Source of the DNA: Flammeovirga kamogawensis
GTDB lineage: Bacteria > Bacteroidota > Bacteroidia > Cytophagales > Flammeovirgaceae
Assembly: GCF_018736065.1 (NCBI RefSeq)
Contig: NZ_CP076128.1
Location: forward strand, 3,735,001 to 3,799,000
DNA: 64,000 nt
Reading direction: 5' to 3'
This document shows positions 10,566-19,935 of the stretch, in pieces. Below the pieces are notes generated by a model, which did no database searches, was not told where the DNA came from, and saw nothing but the letters and a program-made list of their open reading frames with translations. The stretch's first letter is position 1; the number at the start of each line of letters is the position of its first letter. Made by a program: the position numbers and the translations under genes.

Positions 10566-10966
10566 TGGAAGCAGTAGCAAAACTTAACAATTGCCCTATC
10601 GCTCCACGCAAGATGATGCTTGTAGCGGACGCAGTAAGAGGTGTGCAGGTTATTGATGCACTGAATACTCTCCGTTATGCTCAAAAAGCTGGTGCTCCTC
10701 TAGTAGAAAAGTTAATTCTTTCTGCAGTGGCAAACTGGGAAAATAAAAACCCTGACGAGTCTGTTGAAGATGCAGATTTATATGTGAAATCAATCTTTGT
10801 AACTGGTGGTCGCCAATTAAAGCGTTTCCGTCCAGCACCTCAAGGTCGTGCTCACAGAATCCGCAAGCGTTCTAACCACGTAACTGTGGTTGTAGATGCT
10901 CGCAGCACAAGCCTTATTGACGTAGTGTCAGAAGGTTCTTCAGAATCAAACGAGTCAGATAATTAA
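10565..10966 (+). CDS. rplV: Large ribosomal subunit protein uL22
   Basis: 133 aa. L22 lines the exit tunnel with a beta hairpin. '[20 protein letters not shown]' and '[20 protein letters not shown]' identify it; the latter is the tunnel hairpin associated with macrolide resistance in other bacteria. The C-terminal tail ending in [12 protein letters not shown] is acidic and serine-rich. Translation is coupled to rpsS by a one-base overlap; rpsC follows 11 nt later. Confidence 0.97.
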   Translation: MEAVAKLNNCPIAPRKMMLVADAVRGVQVIDALNTLRYAQKAGAPLVEKLILSAVANWENKNPDESVEDADLYVKSIFVTGGRQLKRFRPAPQGRAHRIRKRSNHVTVVVDARSTSLIDVVSEGSSESNESDN

Positions 10967-10977
10967 TAAAATTTTCC

Positions 10978-11757
10978 ATGGGACAAAAGATAAATCCAAT
11001 TGGTCTTCGTTTAGGCTATATCAGAGGATGGGAATCTAGCTGGTATGGTGGAAAAGATTTCTCTGACAAGCTTGTAGAGGATAACAAGATCAGAAAATAT
11101 ATCGCAGTTCGTTTACCGAACCCTCGTGCAGGTATTTCACGTGTAGTTATTGAGCGTACTATTAAGCGCGTTACTTTAACTATTCATACTGCTCGCCCGG
11201 GTGTTGTTATCGGTAAAGCAGGTGCTGAGGTAGATAAAATTAAAGAAGAGTTAAAGCGTTTAACTGGAAAAGATGTTCAAATCAACATCTCTGAGGTTAA
11301 ACGTCCTGAAACTGACGCTAAATTAATTGGTGAGTCTATCGCTCAACAATTAAAAAGCCGTGTTTCTTACCGTCGTGCTATGAAACAAGCTATCGCTAAC
11401 GCGGTACGTCATGGTGCTCAAGGTATCAAGGTAAAACTTTCTGGTCGTTTAGGTGGTGCTGAAATGGCACGTACTGAACTATACAAAGAAGGTCGTATTC
11501 CTTTGCATACTTTACGTGCGGATATCGACTATGCTTTATCTGAAGCTTTAACTGTTTATGGTATCATTGGTATCAAAGTTTGGGTATTCAAAGGTGAAGT
11601 TTTAGGTCGTCGTGATCTTTCTCCATCAGCTGAAACTGGACGTCGTGACAACCGTAGAGGTGGTAACGATCGTGGTGGTAAGCGTAACAACGATCGTCGT
11701 AGAGGCGGCCGTGGTGGCAGAAAAGGCGGTAACAAAGGTGGTGCACCTGCTAAATAA
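10978..11757 (+). CDS. rpsC: Small ribosomal subunit protein uS3 with long Arg/Gly-rich tail
   Basis: 259 aa. S3 forms part of the mRNA entry site. It has an N-terminal KH domain ('[20 protein letters not shown]') and the C-terminal S3 domain ('[20 protein letters not shown]'). After about residue 215 comes a tail of about 45 residues made almost only of R, G, N, D and K. Such tails vary between lineages; this one resembles RGG-type RNA-binding segments. It is the last gene of the operon: a strong terminator follows 36 nt on, and rplP, rpmC and rpsQ, which usually continue the cluster, are missing. Confidence 0.97.
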   Translation: MGQKINPIGLRLGYIRGWESSWYGGKDFSDKLVEDNKIRKYIAVRLPNPRAGISRVVIERTIKRVTLTIHTARPGVVIGKAGAEVDKIKEELKRLTGKDVQINISEVKRPETDAKLIGESIAQQLKSRVSYRRAMKQAIANAVRHGAQGIKVKLSGRLGGAEMARTELYKEGRIPLHTLRADIDYALSEALTVYGIIGIKVWVFKGEVLGRRDLSPSAETGRRDNRRGGNDRGGKRNNDRRRGGRGGRKGGNKGGAPAK

Positions 11758-11793
11758 GCAGAAGCACTAACAAAAAAAACTTGCATTCAGGTG

Positions 11794-11828
11794 GACCCAA
11801 GTAGTTGTAGCTACTTGGGTCTTTTTTT
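11794..11828 (+). terminator. Terminator of the ribosomal protein operon
   Basis: A perfect 11-bp stem GACCCAAGTAG (11794-11804) / CTACTTGGGTC (11811-11821), loop TTGTAG, followed by seven T. It ends the cluster after rpsC. Confidence 0.93.
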
Positions 11829-12044
11829 ATTTTTTATTTTCGAGAGGGAAATAATATATTGAGTATTTATCATTTACTTTATTTTAATTCTGATAAAATA
11901 GCTATTAGTGTTAGTGGTTTTGATAAATAGTAAATATATCCATATAAAATTGACAAACTTATTGATAACTATTTTATTGCGTGTCGGTTAGTTAAATCCC
12001 TAACAAGTTAGAATCTCATTGACAAACAATTCAATTATAAAAAA

Positions 12045-13451
12045 ATGGCAGGTATAAAGAATTCTGAGAGTAGTCGCGGTGGCTTCTCGAATAAATTCGG
12101 TTTTATTATGGCAGCTGCAGGTTCTGCAGTAGGCCTCGGAAATATTTGGAAATTTCCATTTGAAGTAAGCGATGGAGGAGGTGGTGCATTTGTAGTAATG
12201 TACTTACTATTTTGTTTCATGCTTTGCTTCCCTGTTATGATGGCAGAAATTGCTTTAGGTAGAAAAACTAATAAAAATGCAGTAGGTGCTTTTGCAGCTA
12301 ATGGACATAAAAAATGGGCAGGTGTAGGGATACTAGCCGTATTAAGTGGATCACTAATACTTTCTTTTTATAATGTTGTTGCTGGGTGGGCCTTAGGTTT
12401 TGCCGTTGAAATGTTTTCTGGAAATTTTTCTGTGGGTAGTAACTTTGGAGAATTTGTAGGTAATTGGCACATTAACTTAATGGTTTCTACAGTCTTTATG
12501 TTTATTACAATTTATATTGTAGCAAAAGGAGTATCTGGAGGAATTGAAAAAGCTTCTAAAATTTTAATGCCTACACTGTTATTTTTAATTTTTGGGTTAA
12601 TGGCTTATTCATTAACACAGCCAGGTGCAATTGACGGCGTGAAGTTTTATCTAATACCTGATTTTAGTGAAATTACGTTTAAGACAGCTTATGGTGCAAT
12701 GGGACAAGCATTCTTCTCATTATCTCTTGGTATGGGTGCATTGATTACTTATGGTAGTTATGTAGGCAAAAAAGATAATATTGTAAGTGCAACATCAATG
12801 ATTTTATTAGCAGACGTTGGTATTGCATTTATTGCAGGCTTAATGATGTTTGCTTTTATTTTTTCTCAAGGTTTACAAGGGCAAGGAGGCGGAGCAGGAT
12901 TAATATTCACAGTTTTACCAGGAGCCTTTGAATCTATTGGTCCTGTATTAGGTAGATGTATTGGAGGTTTGTTCTTTGTATTATTATCATTTGCAGCTTT
13001 AACATCAACTGTTTCTTTATTAGAAGTGCCTGTAGCTTATGTAGTAGATGAATTTGAGATAAGAAGAAGTAGGGCTGTTTGGATTGTTGGAGCTGTAATC
13101 TTTTTATTAGGTATTCCATCTATGTTAGGAAATGGAACTGTAGACTTTTTTACAAATTTTGTACATTATCATGGTTCCAATATTACGGTAAATTTCATGG
13201 ATTTTATTGAAGATTTAGCTTCAGATACTTTCTTACCTTTAGGAGGTTTTTTAGTTTCTGTTTATACAGCATATATTTGGAGAGGAGATAAATTTAAAGA
13301 AGAAATAGAAAGTGGTAACCCAGGGTTTGCAACATCTTTTATGGGTAAGTACACAATCTTTGCTTTAAAATATTTAGCTCCATTTATTTTAGGATCAATT
13401 ACAATTATTACAATTCTTTCTAAATTCTTTGGTATTCATTTAATTGATTAG
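12045..13451 (+). CDS. Sodium-dependent transporter, NSS/SNF family (copy 1)
   Basis: 468 aa, about 11-12 membrane helices. It is a sodium-coupled symporter of the neurotransmitter:sodium symporter family, probably for an amino acid or similar compound. The family signature 'GSAVGLGNIWKFPFEVSDGG' lies in helix 1, where sodium and substrate bind; 'GMGALITYGSYVGKKDN' marks the helix 6 region. A very similar gene follows 281 nt downstream in the same direction, a clear tandem duplication. It has its own terminator at 13475, so the copies are separate transcripts. Substrate unknown. Confidence 0.92.
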   Translation: MAGIKNSESSRGGFSNKFGFIMAAAGSAVGLGNIWKFPFEVSDGGGGAFVVMYLLFCFMLCFPVMMAEIALGRKTNKNAVGAFAANGHKKWAGVGILAVLSGSLILSFYNVVAGWALGFAVEMFSGNFSVGSNFGEFVGNWHINLMVSTVFMFITIYIVAKGVSGGIEKASKILMPTLLFLIFGLMAYSLTQPGAIDGVKFYLIPDFSEITFKTAYGAMGQAFFSLSLGMGALITYGSYVGKKDNIVSATSMILLADVGIAFIAGLMMFAFIFSQGLQGQGGGAGLIFTVLPGAFESIGPVLGRCIGGLFFVLLSFAALTSTVSLLEVPVAYVVDEFEIRRSRAVWIVGAVIFLLGIPSMLGNGTVDFFTNFVHYHGSNITVNFMDFIEDLASDTFLPLGGFLVSVYTAYIWRGDKFKEEIESGNPGFATSFMGKYTIFALKYLAPFILGSITIITILSKFFGIHLID

Positions 13452-13474
13452 GAGATTTAGAATATCATATATTT

Positions 13475-13508
13475 AAGGAATTATATCATGAGGTATAATT
13501 CCTTTTTT
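13475..13508 (+). terminator. Terminator after NSS transporter copy 1
   Basis: An 11-bp perfect stem AAGGAATTATA (13475-13485) / TATAATTCCTT (13494-13504), followed by T's. Confidence 0.88.
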
Positions 13509-13732
13509 ATTAATGGGTAATTTAAGATAGTTATTATCTTTATTTAGTATTGAAAGTACTCTTGATATGATTGTTTCTTTAAGGTATTTCAAGATAATAA
13601 GTGATAATATTTAATTTGTATAAAAACTTAATGTTGTAGCATTAAGAGATAAGTATTTTCTTGCACTTTAATTTATACATCTATACAAATTCTCATTGAA
13701 ATAAACTTTACTTTATCGAATTATTATAATTT

Positions 13733-15133
13733 ATGGCGGGGGTAACAGAAACTAGTCGAGGAGGCTTTTCAAACAAATTAGGTTTTATACTTGCAGCAGC
13801 TGGTTCTGCAGTAGGATTAGGTAATATATGGAAATTTCCATTCGAAGTAAGTGATGGAGGAGGAGGTGCTTTTGTTGTAATGTACCTTGCTTTTTGCTTT
13901 ATGTTATGTTTCCCTGTAATGATGGCAGAAATAGCTATAGGTAGAAATACTAATAAAAATGCAGTAGGTGCTTTTACGGCTCAAGGAAATAAACCTTGGT
14001 CTGCAGTAGGTAAATTAGGTGTTGTAACAGGAATCTTTATTTTATCATTTTACAATATTGTAGCAGGTTGGGCATTAGGTTTTGCAATTGAAATGTTTGC
14101 TGGTAATTTCTCTTTAGGTCAAAATTTTGGAGAATTTGTTGGTAATTGGCAACTTAATTTACTGTTCTCATCTATTTTTATGATAGTGACTGTAGTGATA
14201 GTATCACGAGGCATTTCTGGAGGCATAGAAAAGGCATCTAAAATATTAATGCCTTCTTTATTAGTATTGATTTTAGCATTAATGAGTTACTCTCTGACCC
14301 AAGACGGAGCTTTAGATGGAGTAAAATATTATCTGATTCCAGATTTTAGTGAAGTTACTTTCGAAACTGCTTATGGTGCAATGGGACAAGCATTCTTTTC
14401 ATTGTCGTTAGGTATGGGTGCATTAATTACTTATGGTAGTTATGTAGGCAAAAAAGATAATATGGTGCATGCTACTTTTATGATCTTACTAACGGATGTA
14501 GGGATTGCATTTATTGCAGGTCTAATGATGTTTGCTTTTATATTTTCTCAAGGTTTAGATCCAAGTAATGGAGGAGCAGGATTAATATTTACAGTTTTAC
14601 CTGGGGCATTTGAATCTATAGGCCCAGTAATGGGTAGAATTATTGGAGGCTCATTCTTTGTATTATTATCATTTGCAGCATTAACATCAACAGTAGCTTT
14701 ATTAGAAGTGCCAGTTGCTTATGTTGTAGATGAATTTGAAGTGAGAAGAAGCCGTACAGTTTGGATTGTTGGATTAGTTATATTCCTTTTCGGTATACCA
14801 TCTATGTTAGGAAATGGAACTGTCGCCTTTTTTACAGAATTTATAACATATAGTAGTGGTAAAACAGTATCATTTATGGATTTTGTAGAAAATCTAGCAT
14901 CTGATACTTTTATGCCATTAGGTGGTTTATTAATCTCTTTTTATACCGCATGGGTATGGAGAGGTGATAACTTCAAAAAAGAAATTGAAAATGGGAACCC
15001 AAATTTTGGGAATTCCCTTTTAGGAAAGTATACAATCTTTGCATTAAAGTATCTAGCACCTATAATTTTAGGCTCTATTACAGTAATAACTATTTTACTT
15101 AAGTTCTTTGGAATAGATGTAATAGGTTCTTAA
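13733..15133 (+). CDS. Sodium-dependent transporter, NSS/SNF family (copy 2)
   Basis: 466 aa, closely similar to its upstream neighbour over the whole length, with the same helix 1 signature 'VGLGNIWKFPFEVSDGG' and the same ordered loops. The greatest differences are in the loop near residues 375-390 and at the two ends, so the copies may differ in substrate or expression. The upstream regions share only a short TCTCATTGA element (13691-13699; 12013-12021 before copy 1). It ends before its own terminator at 15161. Confidence 0.92.
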   Translation: MAGVTETSRGGFSNKLGFILAAAGSAVGLGNIWKFPFEVSDGGGGAFVVMYLAFCFMLCFPVMMAEIAIGRNTNKNAVGAFTAQGNKPWSAVGKLGVVTGIFILSFYNIVAGWALGFAIEMFAGNFSLGQNFGEFVGNWQLNLLFSSIFMIVTVVIVSRGISGGIEKASKILMPSLLVLILALMSYSLTQDGALDGVKYYLIPDFSEVTFETAYGAMGQAFFSLSLGMGALITYGSYVGKKDNMVHATFMILLTDVGIAFIAGLMMFAFIFSQGLDPSNGGAGLIFTVLPGAFESIGPVMGRIIGGSFFVLLSFAALTSTVALLEVPVAYVVDEFEVRRSRTVWIVGLVIFLFGIPSMLGNGTVAFFTEFITYSSGKTVSFMDFVENLASDTFMPLGGLLISFYTAWVWRGDNFKKEIENGNPNFGNSLLGKYTIFALKYLAPIILGSITVITILLKFFGIDVIGS

Positions 15134-15160
15134 CTGTAGTTAGATTATTTGCAAAATAAC

Positions 15161-15194
15161 AACGCATGAAGGTTTAATCCTCATGCGTTTTTTT
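15161..15194 (+). terminator. Terminator after NSS transporter copy 2
   Basis: A stem AACGCATGA (15161-15169) / TCATGCGTT (15181-15189) with a long T-run to 15194. Confidence 0.9.
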
Positions 15195-15350
15195 ATTGAC
15201 TAGCTTATCAAAGTAATATGAATTGTCAGATAATAATTAAGTTTTTGTCTGATTTCAGAAAAATTAGTACGATATATTAAATATTGAGTGTTTTAATGCT
15301 TCTGATTTGCTAATTTTGAAGCTGAATTTTTGAAAAAAGATCATTGAGTA

Positions 15351-16895
15351 ATGGCAAAACAAGATAAAGAAAATATGTTCCAAAAAGTTGTATCTCATGC
15401 AAAAGAGTATGGCTTTGTATTTCCATCATCGGAAATTTATGGAGGACTTCAAGCAGTATATGATTATGGATCAAATGGTGTTGAATTAAAAAACAACCTT
15501 AAAAAATATTGGTGGGCATCTATGGTGCAAATGCACGAAAATATTGTAGGTGTTGATGCATCAATCTTTATGGATCCAAAAGTATGGAAAGCTTCAGGTC
15601 ACGTGGATGCATTCAATGATCCATTAGTAGATAATAAAGATTCTAAAAAACGTTATAGAGCAGACGTTCTTATCGAAGATTTGATGGCAAAATATCAGAT
15701 CAAAATCGAAAAAGAAGTACTTAAAGCGCAGAAACGTTTTGGAGATGATTTTGATAAAGATCAATTCTTAAAAACAAATCCAAATGTTTTAAGAAATCAA
15801 ACTAAAATTGACGCGATTGAAGCAGAATTTAAAACTGCTTTAGAAAACGAAGATATGGATGGTTTGAAAACGATTATTGAAAGTAACAATATCGTTTGTC
15901 CAATTAGTGGTACTTGTAACTGGACAGATGTACGTCAGTTTAACTTAATGTTCTCTACAGAATTAGGTGCTGTAGCTGGAGATTCATCAAAAATTTACCT
16001 TCGTCCAGAAACGGCTCAAGGTATTTTTGTGAACTTCTTGAATATTATGAATACATCTAGACAACGTCCTCCTTTTGGTATTGCTCAAATTGGTAAAGCA
16101 TTCCGTAATGAGATTGTTGCTCGTCAGTTTATCTTCCGTATGCGTGAGTTTGAACAAATGGAAATGCAATTCTTTGTTCAGCCAGGTACAGAAATGAAAT
16201 GGTATGAGCTATGGAAAGAACGTAGAATGAAGTTCCATCATGCAGTTGGTGCAGCCGAAAACTATGTATTCCATGATCATTTAAAAACAGCTCATTATGC
16301 AAATGCAGCTGTTGATATTGAATTCAAATTCCCATTTGGGCAGAAAGAATTAGAAGGTATCCACTCTCGTACAGATTTTGATTTGAATGCTCATCAAGAA
16401 CTTTCAACTAAAAAATTACAATACTTTGACCATGAATTAGGGAAAAATGTAGTTCCTTATGTTGTCGAAACTTCTGTAGGTTTAGATAGATTATTCTTAT
16501 CAATTCTTACTGGAGCATATACAGAAACAGAGGAAAATGGAAAATCTAGAACTTTCTTAAAATTCCATCCAGGTATTGCTCCAATTAAGGCTGCAGTATT
16601 CCCATTGACTAAGAAAGATGGGTTACCAGAAAAAGCATTGGAAGTAATGAATGAGATCAAATTTGATCATAATGTTGCTTACGAAGAAAAAGATGCAATT
16701 GGTAAACGTTATACACGTCAGGATTTAATTGGAACGCCTTATTGTATTACTGTAGATCACCAAACTTTGGAAGATAACACAGTAACTGTAAGAGAAAGAG
16801 ATACAATGGAACAATTCAGATTGCCAATTTCAGAATTAAAGGCATTCATGGATGAGAAAGTATCATTAACAAGTTTGTTGAAGCAGTTGGTATAA
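15351..16895 (+). CDS. glyS: Glycyl-tRNA synthetase, homodimeric type
   Basis: 514 aa, a class II aminoacyl-tRNA synthetase that charges tRNA-Gly. It is the single-chain alpha2 type found in Bacteroidota, not the alpha/beta tetramer. 'FVFPSSEIYGGLQAVYDYG' at the N-terminus, 'RPETAQGIFVNF' with 'PFGIAQIGKAFRNEI' (motif 2 region), and 'VVPYVVETSVGLDRLFL' (motif 3) are visible, followed by the C-terminal anticodon-binding domain. A TAATTTTG at 15311-15318 could be its -7 element. A terminator follows at 16919. Confidence 0.96.
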   Translation: MAKQDKENMFQKVVSHAKEYGFVFPSSEIYGGLQAVYDYGSNGVELKNNLKKYWWASMVQMHENIVGVDASIFMDPKVWKASGHVDAFNDPLVDNKDSKKRYRADVLIEDLMAKYQIKIEKEVLKAQKRFGDDFDKDQFLKTNPNVLRNQTKIDAIEAEFKTALENEDMDGLKTIIESNNIVCPISGTCNWTDVRQFNLMFSTELGAVAGDSSKIYLRPETAQGIFVNFLNIMNTSRQRPPFGIAQIGKAFRNEIVARQFIFRMREFEQMEMQFFVQPGTEMKWYELWKERRMKFHHAVGAAENYVFHDHLKTAHYANAAVDIEFKFPFGQKELEGIHSRTDFDLNAHQELSTKKLQYFDHELGKNVVPYVVETSVGLDRLFLSILTGAYTETEENGKSRTFLKFHPGIAPIKAAVFPLTKKDGLPEKALEVMNEIKFDHNVAYEEKDAIGKRYTRQDLIGTPYCITVDHQTLEDNTVTVRERDTMEQFRLPISELKAFMDEKVSLTSLLKQLV

Positions 16896-16918
16896 TCCAC
16901 TAATTTGATATAAATTTA

Positions 16919-16960
16919 GGCTCATGATTTGCAGTGATAACTGTAGTCATGAGCCTTTTT
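16919..16960 (+). terminator. Terminator of glyS
   Basis: A stem GGCTCATGA (16919-16927) / TCATGAGCC (16947-16955) with an inner GCAGT/ACTG helix, followed by five T. Its position shows that the next gene starts after it, at 16982. Confidence 0.88.
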
Positions 16961-16981
16961 AATTTTTTGATTCAATTTCAA

Positions 16982-17641
16982 ATGAAGAAGTATTTATTTT
17001 TAATTTCTATACTCCTTACTCTTATTTTTTCATCGTGTCAGTCTTTGAGTAAATACACGTACTCTAATCGTGTAGAAAGAAGAAATAGAGAACTTTTAGC
17101 AGAGAATGGAGGCGGAAACACCAATGGGCAGTCTACCACAAAAAACAATACAGCTAAACCTAAAAAAGGAGTTGAAGATAAAATACCAGCAGGGAAAAAG
17201 CTAACTCCTCAAGAGTACATTAGTATGTATAAGGATTATGCTATAGAATCCATGCATAAAAAGAAAGTACCTGCAAGTATTACACTGGCTCAAGGTTTAT
17301 TAGAATCAGGTAATGGGAATAGTAAATTATCGAGAGCATCAAATAATCATTTTGGTATTAAATGTGGCGGTAATTGGAATGGAGAATCTTATAAATATGA
17401 TGATGATAGACCTAATGAATGTTTTAGAGTGTATGATTCAGTTTTAGATTCTTACGAAGATCATGGAGATTTTTTAAGAACTAGATCATGGTATTCATCA
17501 TTGTTTGAATTAAAAATAACGGATTATAAAGGATGGGCTAAAGGATTAAAAAAAGCAGGTTATGCTACAGATCCTAAATATCCTTCTAAATTAATTACTA
17601 TTATTGAAACATACCGTTTAAATGAATTAGATAAGCGGTAA
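16982..17641 (+). CDS. Glucosaminidase-domain lipoprotein (GH73-like)
   Basis: 219 aa. ATG 16982 is preferred over an upstream GTG because it lies just after the glyS terminator and gives a clean lipoprotein signal, MKKYLFLISILLTLIFSSC, with the lipidated cysteine at C19. A low-complexity linker follows to about residue 80. The catalytic domain then carries 'TLAQGLLESGNGNSKLSRAS' with the catalytic glutamate, and 'FGIKC'. It is predicted to cleave N-acetylglucosaminyl bonds in peptidoglycan from the outer-membrane side. Such proteins serve in cell-wall turnover or division. Confidence 0.9.
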   Translation: MKKYLFLISILLTLIFSSCQSLSKYTYSNRVERRNRELLAENGGGNTNGQSTTKNNTAKPKKGVEDKIPAGKKLTPQEYISMYKDYAIESMHKKKVPASITLAQGLLESGNGNSKLSRASNNHFGIKCGGNWNGESYKYDDDRPNECFRVYDSVLDSYEDHGDFLRTRSWYSSLFELKITDYKGWAKGLKKAGYATDPKYPSKLITIIETYRLNELDKR

Positions 17642-17726
17642 AAATAATTTTTTGTATTAACGATTCTACAACTAACAAATTTTGAAATACTTTCTACTTT
17701 TAACTTATCTGCAAGAGAAGGTAAGT

Positions 17727-18773
17727 ATGCGTACTCGAGAATTTTTCAGTTTACTCTTACTTATCCCAATTGTACTCTTATGTCTATATACCCCTCAGGT
17801 TTATAAAAAAATACAATCTATCCTTAATACAGGTCAAAAAGATAATTTGACTTATTTAGTGTTAGAGTCTACACCTTTTATAAAAACTTTTGACCCTAAT
17901 TTTGCTACTCCGCAAGAATGGAAGAAGTATGGTATTCCTTTCTATTTAGGTGAACGAATTGTAAAGTTTAGATTGAAGGGAGGACAATTTTATGAAAAAT
18001 CTGATCTTAAAAAGATCAATGGGATGACAACAGAATTATTTTCTTTAGTAAGTCCTTATCTCATTATAAACAAGCAGTACCTTCCTAAACCTCAAAAAGG
18101 TAATTATAGAAAAAGTTATAAACCTGTTATAAAGAAGAAGAAACTTAAGCTTTTATCGTTTAATCCTAATGATGTACAAAAACAGGAACTTGAAGCAATG
18201 TTCTTCCCATCATCAATAATTAAATCTTTAATTGGTTATAGAAAGGCTGGAGGAGTTTTAAAAGTAAAAAGAGACTTCTTAAAATTATATGGAGTTGATT
18301 CTGTTTTCTATAAAAGTATCTCCGACTCTATTCTTTTACCAGAAGATCTACTAATTAAAAAGAAAATCATATATTCAGTCGATATTAATACTGGTACTTT
18401 AGAAGATTTTAAAAAGTTAAGTGGGATAGGAGAAGTTAGAGCAAACAAAATAATTAGTTATAGAAACAAGCTCGGAGGTAGTTTTTATAAAAAAGAACAA
18501 CTTTTAGAGATTTATGGAATAAAAGATGTTTATAATGATATAGTATCTCAATTAGTTTTTAAAGATGGATCTATTATTAAAATAGAGGTAAATACTGTTA
18601 GCTACGAGAAATTAGCTACTCATCCTTATATTTCTTACAAGCAGGCAAGGTGGATTATTAACTATAGGAAACAACACGGACCTTATACAAGTATTATTGA
18701 TTTACTTAAAATTAAGACCATCAATGAACAAGATTTAGAGAATATAATTCCATATTTATCGTTTCGTAAATAG
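17727..18773 (+). CDS. Helix-hairpin-helix protein with N-terminal membrane anchor
   Basis: 348 aa from ATG 17727; the frame is open from 17682, but the chosen start puts a short basic region before the single hydrophobic segment 'FFSLLLLIPIVLLCLYT'. Three or more HhH motifs follow, the clearest being 'DFKKLSGIGEVRANKIISYR' near residue 230, where 'GIGEVRA' is the non-specific DNA-binding turn seen in ComEA. The topology suggests an anchored periplasmic DNA-binding protein. A role in DNA uptake is plausible but unproven, since no other com genes are nearby. The peptidase gene starts 17 nt downstream, so the two may be cotranscribed. Confidence 0.8.
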   Translation: MRTREFFSLLLLIPIVLLCLYTPQVYKKIQSILNTGQKDNLTYLVLESTPFIKTFDPNFATPQEWKKYGIPFYLGERIVKFRLKGGQFYEKSDLKKINGMTTELFSLVSPYLIINKQYLPKPQKGNYRKSYKPVIKKKKLKLLSFNPNDVQKQELEAMFFPSSIIKSLIGYRKAGGVLKVKRDFLKLYGVDSVFYKSISDSILLPEDLLIKKKIIYSVDINTGTLEDFKKLSGIGEVRANKIISYRNKLGGSFYKKEQLLEIYGIKDVYNDIVSQLVFKDGSIIKIEVNTVSYEKLATHPYISYKQARWIINYRKQHGPYTSIIDLLKIKTINEQDLENIIPYLSFRK

Positions 18774-18790
18774 ATTTTTTTGAATAGAGA

Positions 18791-19735
18791 ATGTTATTGA
18801 GAGTATTTTTTTGTTTTGTATTAAGTAGTATTATTTCTACGAGCCTATTAGCCCAGGAACGTAGATTAGACCCTGTATCTTTACTTACGACAACTAGAAT
18901 ACTTTCTTCGGATTATTTTGAAGGTCGTAAAACAAATACCAAAGGAGGGTTATTAGCAAGAGATTATGTGGTAGACGAATTTAAAAAAATTGGTTTAAAA
19001 CATTTTGATAGCTCTTTTATCCAAACTTTTAATTTTTATAATAAGCTATACAATGTTCATGAAGTGGGCCATAATGTGATTGGTTACGTTGAGGGGAAGA
19101 AAGTAGTACATCCTAATGAAGGGTGTATAATTATTGGAGCACATTATGATCATTTAGGTGTTTTTGGAGGAGATATTTATAATGGAGCAGATGATAACGC
19201 TTCAGGCGTAGCTGCACTTTTAGAAATAGCGAAAGAGTTTGTTAAAAACCCAGCAGATTTACCAATTGTATTTATTTCTTTTGATGCTGAAGAAAGCAGA
19301 TGTGCGGGATCAGCCTATTTTTTAGAAAGTAACTTTTTGCAATTAGAATCAATTTTATTGTTTGTTAATATGGATATGATATCCAAAAGTGATATTAACG
19401 AGTTGTCTGTTACTGGTGTTCATTATCATAATGAATACCGTAAGGATATTCAAAATAGCGTTGAAGGTAATATGACTGTTAAATTTGGCCATGATCGTAG
19501 AAAAGATGAAGGTTTGAATAATTGGGTTTTTGCTTCAGATCACGGAGAGTTTCATAAAAAAGGAATACCATTTATCTATTTTGGGGTTGAAGAACATAAG
19601 GACTATCATAGGCCATCAGATACTTTTGATAGCATCAATATTGGTTTTTTTGTAGACTCTAGTAAAATGATTTTATCTTTTATGGAAAAGGTAGGACATA
19701 AAAAAAGCCTTCTAAGAAAAATTAGAAAGCTTTAG
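18791..19735 (+). CDS. M28-family zinc peptidase, secreted
   Basis: 314 aa with a signal peptide (MLLRVFFCFVLSSIISTSLL, then AQ). Zinc ligands of the M28 family are visible: His in 'GAHYDHLGV', Asp in 'NGADDNASGVAAL', Glu in 'FDAEESRCAGS', Asp in 'FVNMDMIS', and His in 'DYHRPSDT'. It is an aminopeptidase- or glutaminyl-cyclase-like hydrolase acting outside the cytoplasm. Its last 12 codons overlap, on the other strand, the terminator of the tRNA-like array that starts right after it. Both transcription units therefore end in the same stretch. Confidence 0.92.
   Translation: MLLRVFFCFVLSSIISTSLLAQERRLDPVSLLTTTRILSSDYFEGRKTNTKGGLLARDYVVDEFKKIGLKHFDSSFIQTFNFYNKLYNVHEVGHNVIGYVEGKKVVHPNEGCIIIGAHYDHLGVFGGDIYNGADDNASGVAALLEIAKEFVKNPADLPIVFISFDAEESRCAGSAYFLESNFLQLESILLFVNMDMISKSDINELSVTGVHYHNEYRKDIQNSVEGNMTVKFGHDRRKDEGLNNWVFASDHGEFHKKGIPFIYFGVEEHKDYHRPSDTFDSINIGFFVDSSKMILSFMEKVGHKKSLLRKIRKL
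19700..19731 (-). terminator. Terminator of the tRNA-like array, inside the 3' end of the peptidase gene
   Basis: On the minus strand: stem AGCTTTCTAA / TTAGAAGGCT (plus-strand arms 19722-19731 and 19706-19715), 6-nt loop, then seven T. It lies 8 nt beyond the last unit of the array. The T-run is on the minus-strand side, so it is oriented to end the array transcript. Confidence 0.8.
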
Positions 19736-19739
19736 TATG

Positions 19740-19895
19740 CTGTAAGGGAAGGAATCGAACCTTCACGGAGTACTTAGCAACTAGACAAATCGTGTGTGCA
19801 TCGCACGTTTAGTGGTCAACCCATTACCTAGTGTTTATCGCGAACCTCCACCCCCGAGACAGGAGGGCATGTCTGCCAGTTTCATCACCTTACAG
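19740..19895 (-). ncRNA. tRNA-like RNA unit 1 (last transcribed), variable-arm type A
   Basis: Cloverleaf read on the minus strand. Acceptor TGTAAGG/CCTTACA with G73; U8, G9; D-stem ATG/CAT with loop AAACTGGCAGA; anticodon stem CCCTC/GGGGG with loop CTGTCTC, so the anticodon reads GUC; T-arm GAAGG-TTCGATT-CCTTC. Between anticodon stem and T-arm lie 86 nt instead of the usual 4-24, closed by GGAG/CTCC. CCA is not encoded. It is identical to unit 6 except for one base in the T-loop (T instead of C). Confidence 0.8.
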
Positions 19896-19935
19896 TGTAT
19901 TTCAAAAGTCTACTTATTCGTATAATAAGTAGTAG

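Noticed and set aside
11556-11786. Proline/arginine-rich frame opposite the end of rpsC
   Set aside because: It is the antisense shadow of the Arg/Gly-rich tail and has no other support.
16934-16981. GTG start of the glucosaminidase gene
   Set aside because: It lies inside the glyS terminator and would spoil the lipoprotein signal; ATG 16982 is better.
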